Position numbers and translations under genes: made by a program. 64,000 nucleotides of DNA from Flavobacterium salmonis (GTDB lineage Bacteria; Bacteroidota; Bacteroidia; Flavobacteriales; Flavobacteriaceae), in the NCBI RefSeq assembly GCF_903819435.1, contig NZ_CAIJDP010000090.1, positions 1-64,000 of the forward strand, given 5' to 3'. The first letter of the stretch is position 1. Each line of letters opens with the position of its first letter. The notes beneath the pieces were generated by a model. That model had not been told where the DNA came from, did no database searches, and worked only from the letters and a program-made list of their open reading frames with translations. Of this stretch, positions 41,113 to 50,928 are shown in pieces.

Positions 41113-41580
41113 ATGAAATCAAAAACCGAAACTATTTTTTTGTCGGGTTTAATTGCAGGTACTTTAGATGTTACTGCTGCAATTGTGGTTTATGCATTTA
41201 TATTGCAAAAAACAACGGCAATAAAACTCCTTCAGTCTATCGCAAGTGGTATCTTTAAAAAAGAAGCATACGAAGGCGGCTCAAAAATAGCTTGGTACGG
41301 ACTCGGTTTGCACTTCTTAATAGCCATGACTTTTGCATGGTTTTATTTTGTAATTTATCCTTATTTGCCGTTTTTAAAAAGGAACACTTTAATTTCGGGA
41401 TTGCTTTACGGATTTTTTGTCTGGATTGTGATGAATCTTATTGTTTTGCCAATTGCATTTCCGGCATTGCCAGAGAAACATTTGGATTTTCCTTTAATCA
41501 TATCAATTTTAATTCTGATGTTCTGCATCGGACTTCCTATTGCATTTATAACACGAAAATATTATTCATCAAATAGATAA
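41113..41580 (+). CDS. Membrane protein, YagU/DUF1440-like
   Basis: 155 residues with four membrane segments: IFLSGLIAGTLDVTAAIVVY, WYGLGLHFLIAMTFAWFYFV, LISGLLYGFFVWIVMNLIVL and PLIISILILMFCIGLPIAFI. The N-terminal GLIAGTLDVTAA and central GLGLHFLIA motifs fit this group. Role unknown. Its 3' end overlaps the convergent topoisomerase gene by 12 bases. Confidence 0.7.
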   Translation: MKSKTETIFLSGLIAGTLDVTAAIVVYAFILQKTTAIKLLQSIASGIFKKEAYEGGSKIAWYGLGLHFLIAMTFAWFYFVIYPYLPFLKRNTLISGLLYGFFVWIVMNLIVLPIAFPALPEKHLDFPLIISILILMFCIGLPIAFITRKYYSSNR

Positions 41581-42660
41581 TTCAGGCTGATAATCCTGAA
41601 TTAATTCTAAAAATGCTCTTTCTGTATGTGAAAAGTATTGTTCATTACTGCGGCAACTTTTAACCTTTTCAAAATACTGTTTAATCGATCCGTCTTCATA
41701 TGTCGACACTACCAAAGGATGTACATAATAACTTCGACAAACAGTTCTTGTGTTTCCTAAAGCCTCTGCTGTAGCATCATAGGCCGTAAGAATATTTTTT
41801 TTAATTTCTTTTTCATCTTCGGCAATACCTAATTCCATTAAGGTTTCAAAGAAAATCACAGATGCAGACCAGGTTCTGAAATCTTTGGCACTAAAATATT
41901 CGCCTGATATTTCATGCAGATATACATTGACCATATGGCTATCAAGGATTCTTCGCTCCCCATTCTCATCATAATATTTAAAAACTTCCCAACCTGGAAT
42001 CTCCTCGCATTTACTGACTAGTTTAATCAGTTTTTTATTCCTGATCGTAATTGAATGCTGTTTTCCTTTTTTTCCTATAAATTCAAAACGTATTGCATCT
42101 TTATTGATATTAATATGCCTTTTTCTTAAAGTAGAAAGTCCGTACGATTTATTGTCTTTGGCGTATTTTTCATTTCCTATCCTGATATGGGTTTCCTCCA
42201 TTAAACGAATTACTAGTGCTACAACCTTATTTTTAGACCACTCTTTTTTTTCTAAATCGGCATCGACTTGTTTTCTTATAGCAGGTAATCTTGTCCCAAA
42301 ATCTGCTATTTTATAAAACTTGGTCTGGTTTCTAATTAAATTCCATCTTGGATGATACCGATATTGCTTTCTGTTTTTTTGATCTAAACCAACAGCCTGA
42401 AGATGTCCGTTTGATAATTCTGAAATCCTTACATTTTCCCAGGCAGGTGGAAGCACCAAACTATTAATCCGTTTTAATTCGTTTTTTTGCTTAATAGATC
42501 TACCATTTTTTTTATAAACAAAAGTATCTCCTTCTTTACATCTTTCTATAGGCATCGATTTATCACTTATATAAACCAGATCTAACTTCTCTATAGCCAA
42601 TTCAGGTTTAGTAATTAAAAGGGTCATCAATTTTTCCTGAGATTTTATATTTGCTTTCAT
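41569..42660 (-). CDS. Type IB DNA topoisomerase
   Basis: 363 residues, the size of bacterial and viral (poxvirus-like) TopIB. The N-terminal domain has LVYISDKSMPIERCKEGDTF and LPPAWENVRISELSNGHLQA. The catalytic core has YRYHPRWNLIRNQTKFYKIA, RLMEETHIRIGNEKYAKDNK, KDFRTWSASVIFFETL (catalytic Arg262) and the nucleophile Tyr312 in CRSYYVHPLV. It relaxes supercoils through a 3'-phosphotyrosine. Its 3' end overlaps that of the membrane protein gene; no partner is evident. Confidence 0.92.
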   Translation of the reverse strand: MKANIKSQEKLMTLLITKPELAIEKLDLVYISDKSMPIERCKEGDTFVYKKNGRSIKQKNELKRINSLVLPPAWENVRISELSNGHLQAVGLDQKNRKQYRYHPRWNLIRNQTKFYKIADFGTRLPAIRKQVDADLEKKEWSKNKVVALVIRLMEETHIRIGNEKYAKDNKSYGLSTLRKRHININKDAIRFEFIGKKGKQHSITIRNKKLIKLVSKCEEIPGWEVFKYYDENGERRILDSHMVNVYLHEISGEYFSAKDFRTWSASVIFFETLMELGIAEDEKEIKKNILTAYDATAEALGNTRTVCRSYYVHPLVVSTYEDGSIKQYFEKVKSCRSNEQYFSHTERAFLELIQDYQPELSI

Positions 42661-43107
42661 AACATTTTTATATTAAATAAGAAACTTTGCATTTTCTATC
42701 ACTCTTCTTCTAATTTTAAGTACCTTACAGAGATTAAAGATTTTATCCTCAAAAAAGCTTCTTAAGTCTCTCAAATTTTATTGATTAAAATGATTTGTTT
42801 TAATTCTAATTTAATTTTTTATTGACTATAAAAGTTCATTTAACCCACTGATTCTATTATATAATTCCCACATTAAATCTTTTGAGTTAATTTTTTAGCC
42901 GATTGGATTAATTATAGGCTTATTTGTAGAATAATTTTATAGAAAATATTTTTAAAAGAAGAAATTAGCTACGAAATATTGAACTTAAAAAGAAATCCAA
43001 ATGGAAGTTTAGCAAAACATTTGACAAATTTATTAAGTATTTAAAATAGTAAAATTCTCTCTGTATAAACCAAAATGATTCATTAAACGAACTAAAAAAT
43101 AATTCCT
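42661..43107. other. Intergenic region between divergent genes, nothing recognised
   Basis: 450 AT-rich bases. No frame, RNA gene or repeat is credible. It presumably contains the promoters of the topoisomerase and glycosyltransferase genes, but I see no convincing TAnnTTTG box near either start. Confidence 0.35.
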
Positions 43108-45378
43108 ATGAAAACGATACAAGCTAAATCAAAGATAATTTTTATGTCTACTTTTCCACCTACACAATGTGGAATAGCTACTTACACGCAGGATACCATA
43201 AAAGGAATTAATGATGTTTACGGAAATTCAATTACCTGTGAAATTTGTGAGCTGGTAAAATCTCCTTTAGAAAAGCCAACTCAGGCCTATACATTAAATA
43301 CTAAAAAAAGAGAAGATTATACACGTGTTGCAAATGAAATCAACAATGATGATGCTGTAAAATTGATTCATATTCAACATGAGTTTGGATTATTTGATGG
43401 TAATTATGGAGATCATTTATTAGATTTTCTAAATGTGATAAAAAAGCCGGTAACATTTACTTTTCACAGTGTAATTCAAAATCCAAATAGTGAATTAAAG
43501 ACTTTTGTAAAGCTATTGCTTTCTTACAGTAATTCAGTTTTTGTAATGACAAGAAAATCTCAGGAAATTCTGATAAAAGATTATGACATTCAAAAGGAAA
43601 TTATTACTTGTGTACCGCATGGAACCCATATTGTAATTTATGAAAAACCGGAAGAAGCCAAAGCAAAATTTGATTTGCAGGACAGAATGGTTTTGTCAAC
43701 TTTCGGGCTTTTAGGTGAAGGTAAAAGTATTGAAACCGGTTTACACGCATTACCGAAAATCATCAAAAACCATCCAAATGTTTTATATCTTGTCATTGGA
43801 AGAACACATCCAAATTTGATTGAAGAAGGTGTAGATGCATATCGTGATAAACTGGAAGGTATTGTAAAGGATTTAAATCTGGAAAAAAATGTTCGATTTA
43901 TAAATCAATATTTAGATACCAACGAACTTTTAAACTATCTAAAAGCTACTGATGTTTACATGTTTACTTCAAAAGATCCTAATCAGGCTGTAAGCGGCAC
44001 TTTTGCTTATGCAATGAGTTGTGCATGTCCTCTAGTGGCATCAAAAATTCCTCATACTGTAGAAGTTTTAACTTCTGATTGCGGAATATTAGTTGATATT
44101 GGAAATAGTGATCAATTTGCAGAAGCTGCTATAAAATTGCTTTCTGATGATAGCCTGAGAGAAGAAATGGGTATTAATGCTTTCCGTAAAACCAGAGCTT
44201 CATCTTGGGAAAATGTTGCCATAAAACATATGGAAACCTATAAAAACCTAATGGTTAACCCATCAGAAATTGAATTTAACTACCCTTCTATTGAATTGTC
44301 TCATGTTAAAAAAATGACAACCGATTTAGGAATTATTCAGTTTAGTAAAATTTCTGTTCCTGATTTATCAACAGGTTATACTTTAGATGACAACGCCAGA
44401 GCATTGGTGGCACTTTGCATGCATTATAAATTGACAAACGACAAAGCCGATTTACCTTATATACTAATTTATCTTGATTTTATCATCCGCTGTCAAAATC
44501 CGGAAGGAGATTTTACAAACTATATAGATCAATATAATAGGGAGCATATGGAGCAAAATGCAGAGGTAAATCTGGAAGATTCTAATGCAAGAGGTGTATG
44601 GGCTCTGGGAAGTTTGATTTCAATAAAAGATATTTTACCCGAAGGAATCGTTCAAAAAGCTTCAACTAGCTTTTTAAACAGTCTAAAATGGGCTGAAACC
44701 ATTCAGTCTCCCCGTTCAATTGGTTTTGCTACTAAAGGACTTTACCTGTACAACAGCACAATTCCAAATTTATATGTATCTGCAATTATAAATAAACTGA
44801 ATTCAAAATTGGTTTCCAATTACGAAATTCATGCAACAAAAGACTGGAAATGGTTTGAAAATTATCTGACATACGGAAACGGTATTTTACCGGAATCAAT
44901 GTTATTTGCCTATCTGGTTACAAACAAACCTATTTATAAAAAAATAGCATTAGAATCGCTTGAATTTTTACTTTCAAAGATGTTTACTAAAAAAGGTTTC
45001 AAAGTAATTTCAAATAATGGCTGGTATCATAAAGATTCTCAACCACAGGAGTATGGCGAGCAGCCTATTGATGTTTCTTACATTATTCAGACTTTAAACT
45101 CTTTCTACACAGCTTTTAAAAATCCGTTGCATAAAGAATATATGAAGACAGCCTTTAATTGGTTTTTAGGAAAAAATCATTTAAATCAAATTATGTACAA
45201 TCCTATAAGCGGAGGCGGTTATGATGGTCTTGAAAAAGAAAATGTAAACCTAAACCAGGGAGCTGAATCGACAGTTTGTTTCTTAACTGCGCGCTTATTG
45301 ATGGAGAATTTTAAGGAATCTGAATCCCGGGTAATTGATTTGATCAAAACAAAGGCAGATCTGATTATCAATTCATAA
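43108..45378 (+). CDS. GT4 glycosyltransferase fused to an alpha/alpha-toroid domain
   Basis: 756 residues. The N-terminal half (1-390) is a GT-B glycosyltransferase. Landmarks are STFPPTQCGIATYTQDTIKG, IQHEFGLFDGNYGDHLLDFL, STFGLLGEGKSIETGLHALP, and the donor site KDPNQAVSGTFAYAMSCACP then LVASKIPHTVEVL (E-x7-E-like). The second half (about 400-756) is helical with repeated aromatic motifs (YTLDDNARALVALCMHYKLT, GVWALGSL, GWYHKDSQPQEYGEQPIDVS), resembling (alpha/alpha)6 glycoside-processing domains. It probably builds or trims a mannose-type glycan; substrate unknown. Stand-alone with a strong terminator. Confidence 0.8.
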   Translation: MKTIQAKSKIIFMSTFPPTQCGIATYTQDTIKGINDVYGNSITCEICELVKSPLEKPTQAYTLNTKKREDYTRVANEINNDDAVKLIHIQHEFGLFDGNYGDHLLDFLNVIKKPVTFTFHSVIQNPNSELKTFVKLLLSYSNSVFVMTRKSQEILIKDYDIQKEIITCVPHGTHIVIYEKPEEAKAKFDLQDRMVLSTFGLLGEGKSIETGLHALPKIIKNHPNVLYLVIGRTHPNLIEEGVDAYRDKLEGIVKDLNLEKNVRFINQYLDTNELLNYLKATDVYMFTSKDPNQAVSGTFAYAMSCACPLVASKIPHTVEVLTSDCGILVDIGNSDQFAEAAIKLLSDDSLREEMGINAFRKTRASSWENVAIKHMETYKNLMVNPSEIEFNYPSIELSHVKKMTTDLGIIQFSKISVPDLSTGYTLDDNARALVALCMHYKLTNDKADLPYILIYLDFIIRCQNPEGDFTNYIDQYNREHMEQNAEVNLEDSNARGVWALGSLISIKDILPEGIVQKASTSFLNSLKWAETIQSPRSIGFATKGLYLYNSTIPNLYVSAIINKLNSKLVSNYEIHATKDWKWFENYLTYGNGILPESMLFAYLVTNKPIYKKIALESLEFLLSKMFTKKGFKVISNNGWYHKDSQPQEYGEQPIDVSYIIQTLNSFYTAFKNPLHKEYMKTAFNWFLGKNHLNQIMYNPISGGGYDGLEKENVNLNQGAESTVCFLTARLLMENFKESESRVIDLIKTKADLIINS

Positions 45379-45397
45379 AAACTAAAACATTGTAAAC

Positions 45398-45430
45398 CAA
45401 TCCCTTTTTTAACGAAAAGGGATTTTTTTG
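45398..45430 (+). terminator. Strong terminator
   Basis: AATCCCTTTTTTAACGAAAA then GGGATTTTTTT: stem AATCCCTTTT/AAAAGGGATT with a T tail. Confidence 0.8.
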
Positions 45431-45618
45431 TTATGCAAATTGTGCAACGGTATTTTAATGTAAATAGTATACGGAATGAAAATTATATAAGGTTAGTTAA
45501 AAGTTGTGTAAAGAATTTTAACAAGTATAGAGGTAACTTTCATCTATAATAAAAAGAGAAGCCCAAATTGTTAAAAAACTGATTTTCAGCTTATACACAA
45601 CTTTAAACACGAAACATT

Positions 45619-46377
45619 TTGATACTCACCTTAAAAAATACATTCGAAGAAATCGGAAATGCAACTGTATTTGCAACGAGGTTTTTTAGAGAGGTTTTTG
45701 TACCTCCTTATGAAACCAGACAATTTCTGAAACAATGTTATGTTATGGGCTATAAATCCTTACCACTGGTAGCTATAACAGGTTTTATCATGGGTTTGGT
45801 ACTTACCTTACAATCAAGGCCAACGTTAGTAAAATTTGGTGCAGAATCCTGGCTTCCGGGAATGGTGGCGCTTTCTTTAATTCGTGAAATTGCTCCGGTC
45901 ATTACTGCTTTGATCTGTGCAGGAAAAATATCATCCGGAATAGGTGCCGAATTAGGCTCGATGAAAGTAACAGAACAAATAGATGCCATGGAAGTTTCGG
46001 CTATTAATCCTTACAATTATTTAGTGGTGACCCGAATCCTAGCTACCACTTTAATGGTTCCGATTCTGGTATTTTTTGCCGATGCTGTTGGAATTTTCGG
46101 TGGATATGTGGGTATAAATATTCATGGAGATGTTAGCTTTTACAGATACATCACCAAAATATTCCAATCACTTGAGTTCCTGGATTTGATTCCGGCGACA
46201 ATCAAAACTTTTTTCTTTGGATTTTTTATTGGAATGATTGGATGCTACAAAGGTTTTAATGCCACAAACGGTACAGAAAGTGTGGGCAAAGCAGCGAATT
46301 CTGCTGTAGTCACCGCTTCTTTAAGCATTTTTATTATAGACATGTTAGCTGTTCAAGTAACCGATTTATTTTTTTAA
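45619..46377 (+). CDS. mlaE: ABC permease, MlaE family
   Basis: 252 residues read from a TTG start at 45619 (MILTLKNTFEEIGNATVFAT). No ATG at a plausible place fits the conserved N-terminus. Five or six membrane helices and the MlaE signature follow: GYKSLPLVAITGFIMGLVLT, IREIAPVITALICAGKISSG, IGAELGSMKVTEQIDAMEVS and FFFGFFIGMIGCYKGF. With the ATPase and MCE protein downstream it forms an inner-membrane phospholipid transporter that moves lipid between the membranes. The ATPase gene starts 1 base after the stop. No MlaB or MlaC gene is present, as is usual in Bacteroidota. Confidence 0.9.
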   Translation: MILTLKNTFEEIGNATVFATRFFREVFVPPYETRQFLKQCYVMGYKSLPLVAITGFIMGLVLTLQSRPTLVKFGAESWLPGMVALSLIREIAPVITALICAGKISSGIGAELGSMKVTEQIDAMEVSAINPYNYLVVTRILATTLMVPILVFFADAVGIFGGYVGINIHGDVSFYRYITKIFQSLEFLDLIPATIKTFFFGFFIGMIGCYKGFNATNGTESVGKAANSAVVTASLSIFIIDMLAVQVTDLFF

Positions 46378-46378
46378 G

Positions 46379-47158
46379 ATGATAAAAGAAGAAAATATAA
46401 CAACTGAGGCGACTAATACAGACAATAAACAAGCCATTATAGAAATCAAAGATTTGCACAAAACTTTTGGAAAAAATAATTATGTTCTAAAAGGGGTAGA
46501 TTTTGTTGTTTATAAAGGCGAGGATTTAGTTGTTTTAGGACGTTCCGGTTCAGGAAAATCAGTGACGATAAAATGTATCGTAGGTTTAATACAACCTGAT
46601 AAAGGTAAAATAAATGTATTTGGCGAAAACATTTTAGAGCTTCCAAAAGCAGAATTGAACGAAATGAGAGTCAAAATTGGTTTTTTATTTCAAAGTGGTG
46701 CTTTGTACGATTCCATGACCGTAAGAGAAAATCTGGCTTTTACACTAAGAAAACACAAACGTGACTTAAAACCTGAGGAAGTAGAGAAAGAAGTTATTGA
46801 AGCACTTGATAATGTAGGTTTAAGTGAGGCAATCGATAAAATGCCTTCAGAATTATCCGGAGGAATGCGCAAAAGAATTGGACTTGCCCGTACCTTGATT
46901 TTAAAGCCCGAAATCATTTTGTATGATGAACCCACAACGGGTCTGGATACGATAACATCAAGAGAAATAAGTGAATTGATACTGGATATCAAACACAAAC
47001 GTAAAACAACTTCTATCATTATTACACATGATATGGCCTGTGCAAAATTGACTGCAGATCGTATAATTGTATTAAAAGAAGGTAAAATTCAGGCAGAAGG
47101 AACTTACGAAGAATTAGAAAAAAGTGAAGATGAATGGGTACGATCATTCTTTGAATAA
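46379..47158 (+). CDS. mlaF: ABC ATPase, MlaF family
   Basis: 259 residues. Walker A GRSGSGKS (54-61), Q-loop FLFQSGALYDSMTVRENLAF, signature LSGGM (159-163), Walker B ILYDEP (180-185) and switch His in IIITHDM. The N-terminal IEIKDLHKTFGKNNYVLKGV is the standard opening. It powers the MlaE permease encoded just before it. 17 bases separate it from the MCE gene. Confidence 0.92.
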   Translation: MIKEENITTEATNTDNKQAIIEIKDLHKTFGKNNYVLKGVDFVVYKGEDLVVLGRSGSGKSVTIKCIVGLIQPDKGKINVFGENILELPKAELNEMRVKIGFLFQSGALYDSMTVRENLAFTLRKHKRDLKPEEVEKEVIEALDNVGLSEAIDKMPSELSGGMRKRIGLARTLILKPEIILYDEPTTGLDTITSREISELILDIKHKRKTTSIIITHDMACAKLTADRIIVLKEGKIQAEGTYEELEKSEDEWVRSFFE

Positions 47159-47175
47159 AATATAAAATCAAAATC

Positions 47176-47997
47176 ATGGAGAAGCAATCTGGATATACTT
47201 GGAAATTAGGAATATTTGTAACAATAGGTGTGCTGATTTTTATACTGGCGGTCTATTTTATTGGAAAACAAAAAAATCTTTTTGGTTCTACCTTCCGCAT
47301 TACATCAAGTTTTAAAACAGTGAGTGGTTTAGAAATTGGTAATAACGTAAGATTCTCCGGTATCAACATTGGTACTATAGATGAAATTCAGCTGGTAAAC
47401 GATTCTACTGTTGTAGTGGGAATGATAATTAAAGATGATGTTCGCGAATTTATTAAAACAGATGCCAAAGCCAGTATTGGTTCTGATGGTTTAATGGGTG
47501 ATAAAGTATTGACCATCACACCTGGCGTCAAATCGCAAAAAATAGTTGAAAATAATGCACAAATTGCCTCATTAAGTGCAATAGAAATGAACGACATCAT
47601 GAAAACTGTTAAAAAGAGCATGGATAATGTAAGCGTAATCTCTGAAGAATTGGCTATTTTCAGTCATAGCATGAACAATGGAAATGGTGCTTTGGCAAAA
47701 CTAATGCGCGATCCGGGAATGGCCAATGCTATGGATAAAACACTTAGCAACCTGGAAAAAGGAACTAAAGGTTTTAGCGAAAACATGGAAGCAGCTAAAA
47801 GTAATTTCCTTCTGAAAGGTTATTTTAAGAAAAAAGAAAAAGAGAAAGAAGAGAAGTTGGAAGAAGCGAAAGAAAAAAAGGAAGAACAACTTGAAAAAGA
47901 AAAAGAAAAAGAGGAAAAATTAAAAGAAGAAAAGAAAAAAGCAGAGGAGCAAGCAAAAAAGGCTGAAGAAGCCAAAAAAGAAAAAGATAAAAAATAA
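47176..47997 (+). CDS. mlaD: MCE/MlaD-family lipid-binding protein with a long charged tail
   Basis: 273 residues. The single N-terminal membrane helix is WKLGIFVTIGVLIFILAVYF. The MCE domain spans about 35-115 (FRITSSFKTVSGLEIGNNVR, FSGINIGTIDEIQLVNDSTV, IGSDGLMGDKVLTI). A helical region follows, with a C-terminal tail of about 56 residues that is almost entirely Lys, Glu and Ala (from about 217: KKKEKEKEEKLEEAKEKKEE). The MCE ring accepts lipid at the periplasmic face. Third gene of the operon. Confidence 0.9.
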   Translation: MEKQSGYTWKLGIFVTIGVLIFILAVYFIGKQKNLFGSTFRITSSFKTVSGLEIGNNVRFSGINIGTIDEIQLVNDSTVVVGMIIKDDVREFIKTDAKASIGSDGLMGDKVLTITPGVKSQKIVENNAQIASLSAIEMNDIMKTVKKSMDNVSVISEELAIFSHSMNNGNGALAKLMRDPGMANAMDKTLSNLEKGTKGFSENMEAAKSNFLLKGYFKKKEKEKEEKLEEAKEKKEEQLEKEKEKEEKLKEEKKKAEEQAKKAEEAKKEKDKK

Positions 47998-48072
47998 ATG
48001 ATTTAAACTCTACTTCTTATGAAGATCAAGCTTCAATAATTTTTCACCCAGCAGTGAATAAAAAATTTTTAT

Positions 48073-50877
48073 ATGCAAAGTAAATTGAAACATATAAGCC
48101 TTAAAATTGCCAAAATTTCAGGAATAGTAATAGCATCAGTTTTGCTGTTACTATTTTTGATTCCGTTACTTTTTCCCGGAAAAGTAGCTTCTGAAGTTAA
48201 AAAAATTGCTAACGAAAGACTTGACAGCAAAATAGAATTTTCAAGATCCAGATTTTCTTTTTTTACACATTTTCCATCATTGACAGTCTCCCTCGATGAC
48301 GTTACACTTACCGGATCAACACCTTTTAAAAAGGATACTTTATTAAAAGCAGAACAGGTTGCTTTTGGAATAAATATTAAAAGATTATTATTTGATAATG
48401 AATTAAAAATCAACAAACTATATGTTTCAAAAGCAGATATAAATTTAATGGTAAATCAAAAAGGGCAGGCCAATTATAATATTTACATCGCCCGAAAGGA
48501 CATTAAAAAAGATACCAGTACTACCGAAGAAGGAACCGCAATTCGATTGGAGCGGATTGATTTAAAAGACTGTCATGTAAGATACAATGATCGTTCGGCT
48601 AAAATACTGATAGATGCAAAAGGCTTTAACTACATTGGAAAAGGAAATTTAAGTGAAGATATTTTCGACTTGAATACTGATGCCAAAATTGATAACATTG
48701 ACTTTTATTATGACAGAACTGCGTATCTTAGAAAAAAAGAACTGCGTGCTGATTTAATTACCCGAATCAACACACATGCACTTTCTTTTATTCTTCAAAA
48801 AAATGAATTAAAGATCAACAAATTACCCTTAGAATTTACAGGATTATTTACCATTTTAAGAGACGGATATAAAATCAATATCAACGCAGCATCAAAAAAT
48901 ACAACTGTAAAAGATTTGTTCTCGGTTATGCCTCCGGAATATTTAACATGGCTTGAAGAGACCGAAATTTCAGGTAAAAGTGATTTACTTTTTACTTTTA
49001 AAGGAAATTATAATGTCGCCAAAAAGCAAAAACCGGATCTTGCTTTTAATTTGAAAATTAATGAAGGAGCCATTAATTATCAGAATGCTCCTGCCCCATT
49101 AACGGATTTTCAAATGAATCTGAATGCTATTATGCCTTCACTTGAAATTGAAAAACTTTTAATCAATTTAAAAACTTTCAAATTTAAAGTTGGCGAAAAA
49201 GATTATTTCACAGCTTATTTACGAAGCAAAGGTTTTAACGAAATGAATGTAGATGCGAGTATAAAAGGAGCATTAGATCTCGCTACACTTGATGCTGCTT
49301 TGGGGTTATATTCCCTCGATTTAAAAGGAATCCTGAGAATTGATATTCAGGCAAAGGGTACTTTTAGTGCTTCAAAAAAATTATTTCCTAAAACAAGAGG
49401 CGGAATAGCATTACACAACGGCTGGCTAAAAACGGATTCCTATCCAAACCCTGTTACTAACATTACTTTTATAGCCAATGTACTTAACAAAGCCGGTACT
49501 TATAAGGATCTGATTGTAGCAATTGCGCCAGCTTCTTTTGTTTTTGAAGGAAATCCAGTGTATGTAAATGTAGCACTTTCTGACTTTAATGATCTGGCAT
49601 ATAATGCAAAAGTAAAAGGTGAACTTAATGTGGGCAACATTTATAAAGTATTTGCCCGAAAGGGAATGAACGTTACAGGTTATGCAAAAGCGGATCTTTC
49701 GCTTCAGGGAAAACAAAGTTACGCTACATCCGGTCAGTATGACAAATTAAATAACAGGGGCACTATTTTATTAAAAAATATCAAAACAACATCAGAACTT
49801 TTTCCAAAAGCATTTTTTATCAAACAGGGAAACTTCAGATTTCAAAACGAAAAAATGTGGTTTGAAAAATTTTATGCCTCTTATGGAAAATCCGATTTTG
49901 ACATCAACGGCTATCTGGTAAATACAATCAATTATTTTTTAGAATCTAATGGAACTTTGAGCGGAAATTTCAATATGAAATCCAAACTTATAAATGTTGA
50001 CGAATTTATGGCACTTGAAAAAGGCGAAAACAAAGATCGGAATTTAGAAGTTGCCTACGCAAAAGAAGACCATCCTAAATTAAGTGGAGTAGTAATTGTA
50101 CCAAAAAACTTAAATGTAAACCTTACTGCAAATGCTGATAAAATTGAATACAATGGGCTTGTTTTTAATAAACTTAATGGAAAAACCGGTATTTCTAAAG
50201 GAAATTTTTATTTAGAAAATGCTATATTCAATATTATTGACTGTGCCTTGGTGATTGATGCTTCCTATAAGGATGAATCGCCTACAGCAGCACGTTTTGA
50301 TGCTCATTTTAAAGCAAAAGATTTTAGCGTTCAAAGAGCCTACAAAGAAATTCCGATGTTTCATGATATGGTCACCGCTGCAGAAAAAACAGAAGGAATT
50401 ATCTCTGTGGATTATAAAATTAAAGGTGATTTAAATGGAAACATGAGCCCTATTTATGAGTCTTTTGAAGGAATGGGTACTATAAATTTACGCGATGTAA
50501 AAATTAAAGGCCTCAAATTATTTGACGGAATAAGCTCAAAAACTGGACAGGAGGGATTGAATAACCCTGATATGCAAGGCATTGAAATCAAATCAAGAAT
50601 TGATAATAACCTCATCCACATTACTCCATTTACTTTTAGCGTGGCGAGTTTTAAACCCACAATAAAAGGAACGACCAGTTTCGATGGACTTTTAGATCTT
50701 AGGATGCGTTTAGGACTCCCTCCTTTTGGAATTATTGGTTTTCCAATTACCATTACGGGTACTCATGAGGATCCTAAAATAAAAATATTCAGTAAAACCG
50801 GAAAAGAAATACTCGATGCTGTCTACAATGAAAAAAGCAATAAAGTAGTCAGGAAAGAAAAAGTTAAGGCAAAATAA
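48073..50877 (+). CDS. AsmA-like protein (TamB/Vps13-like lipid-bridge family)
   Basis: 934 residues. N-terminal membrane anchor (ISGIVIASVLLLLFLIPLLF) followed by a long beta-rich periplasmic part of repeated strands. The AsmA N-terminal domain comes first (GKVASEVKKIANERLDSKIE, FPSLTVSLDDVTLTGSTPFK). The AsmA C-terminal block lies at about 690-900 (LRDVKIKGLKLFDGISSKTG, PFTFSVASFKPTIKGTTSFD, LPPFGIIGFPITITGTHEDP). Such proteins are thought to form grooves carrying phospholipid to the outer membrane. It starts 75 bases after the mlaD stop on the same strand. A shared role with MlaEFD in outer-membrane lipid supply is inference. Confidence 0.85.
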   Translation: MQSKLKHISLKIAKISGIVIASVLLLLFLIPLLFPGKVASEVKKIANERLDSKIEFSRSRFSFFTHFPSLTVSLDDVTLTGSTPFKKDTLLKAEQVAFGINIKRLLFDNELKINKLYVSKADINLMVNQKGQANYNIYIARKDIKKDTSTTEEGTAIRLERIDLKDCHVRYNDRSAKILIDAKGFNYIGKGNLSEDIFDLNTDAKIDNIDFYYDRTAYLRKKELRADLITRINTHALSFILQKNELKINKLPLEFTGLFTILRDGYKININAASKNTTVKDLFSVMPPEYLTWLEETEISGKSDLLFTFKGNYNVAKKQKPDLAFNLKINEGAINYQNAPAPLTDFQMNLNAIMPSLEIEKLLINLKTFKFKVGEKDYFTAYLRSKGFNEMNVDASIKGALDLATLDAALGLYSLDLKGILRIDIQAKGTFSASKKLFPKTRGGIALHNGWLKTDSYPNPVTNITFIANVLNKAGTYKDLIVAIAPASFVFEGNPVYVNVALSDFNDLAYNAKVKGELNVGNIYKVFARKGMNVTGYAKADLSLQGKQSYATSGQYDKLNNRGTILLKNIKTTSELFPKAFFIKQGNFRFQNEKMWFEKFYASYGKSDFDINGYLVNTINYFLESNGTLSGNFNMKSKLINVDEFMALEKGENKDRNLEVAYAKEDHPKLSGVVIVPKNLNVNLTANADKIEYNGLVFNKLNGKTGISKGNFYLENAIFNIIDCALVIDASYKDESPTAARFDAHFKAKDFSVQRAYKEIPMFHDMVTAAEKTEGIISVDYKIKGDLNGNMSPIYESFEGMGTINLRDVKIKGLKLFDGISSKTGQEGLNNPDMQGIEIKSRIDNNLIHITPFTFSVASFKPTIKGTTSFDGLLDLRMRLGLPPFGIIGFPITITGTHEDPKIKIFSKTGKEILDAVYNEKSNKVVRKEKVKAK

Positions 50878-50928
50878 AAACATCAACGAAAAGATATTTA
50901 TATAAATCGTTGTCAAACCTACTAAAAC

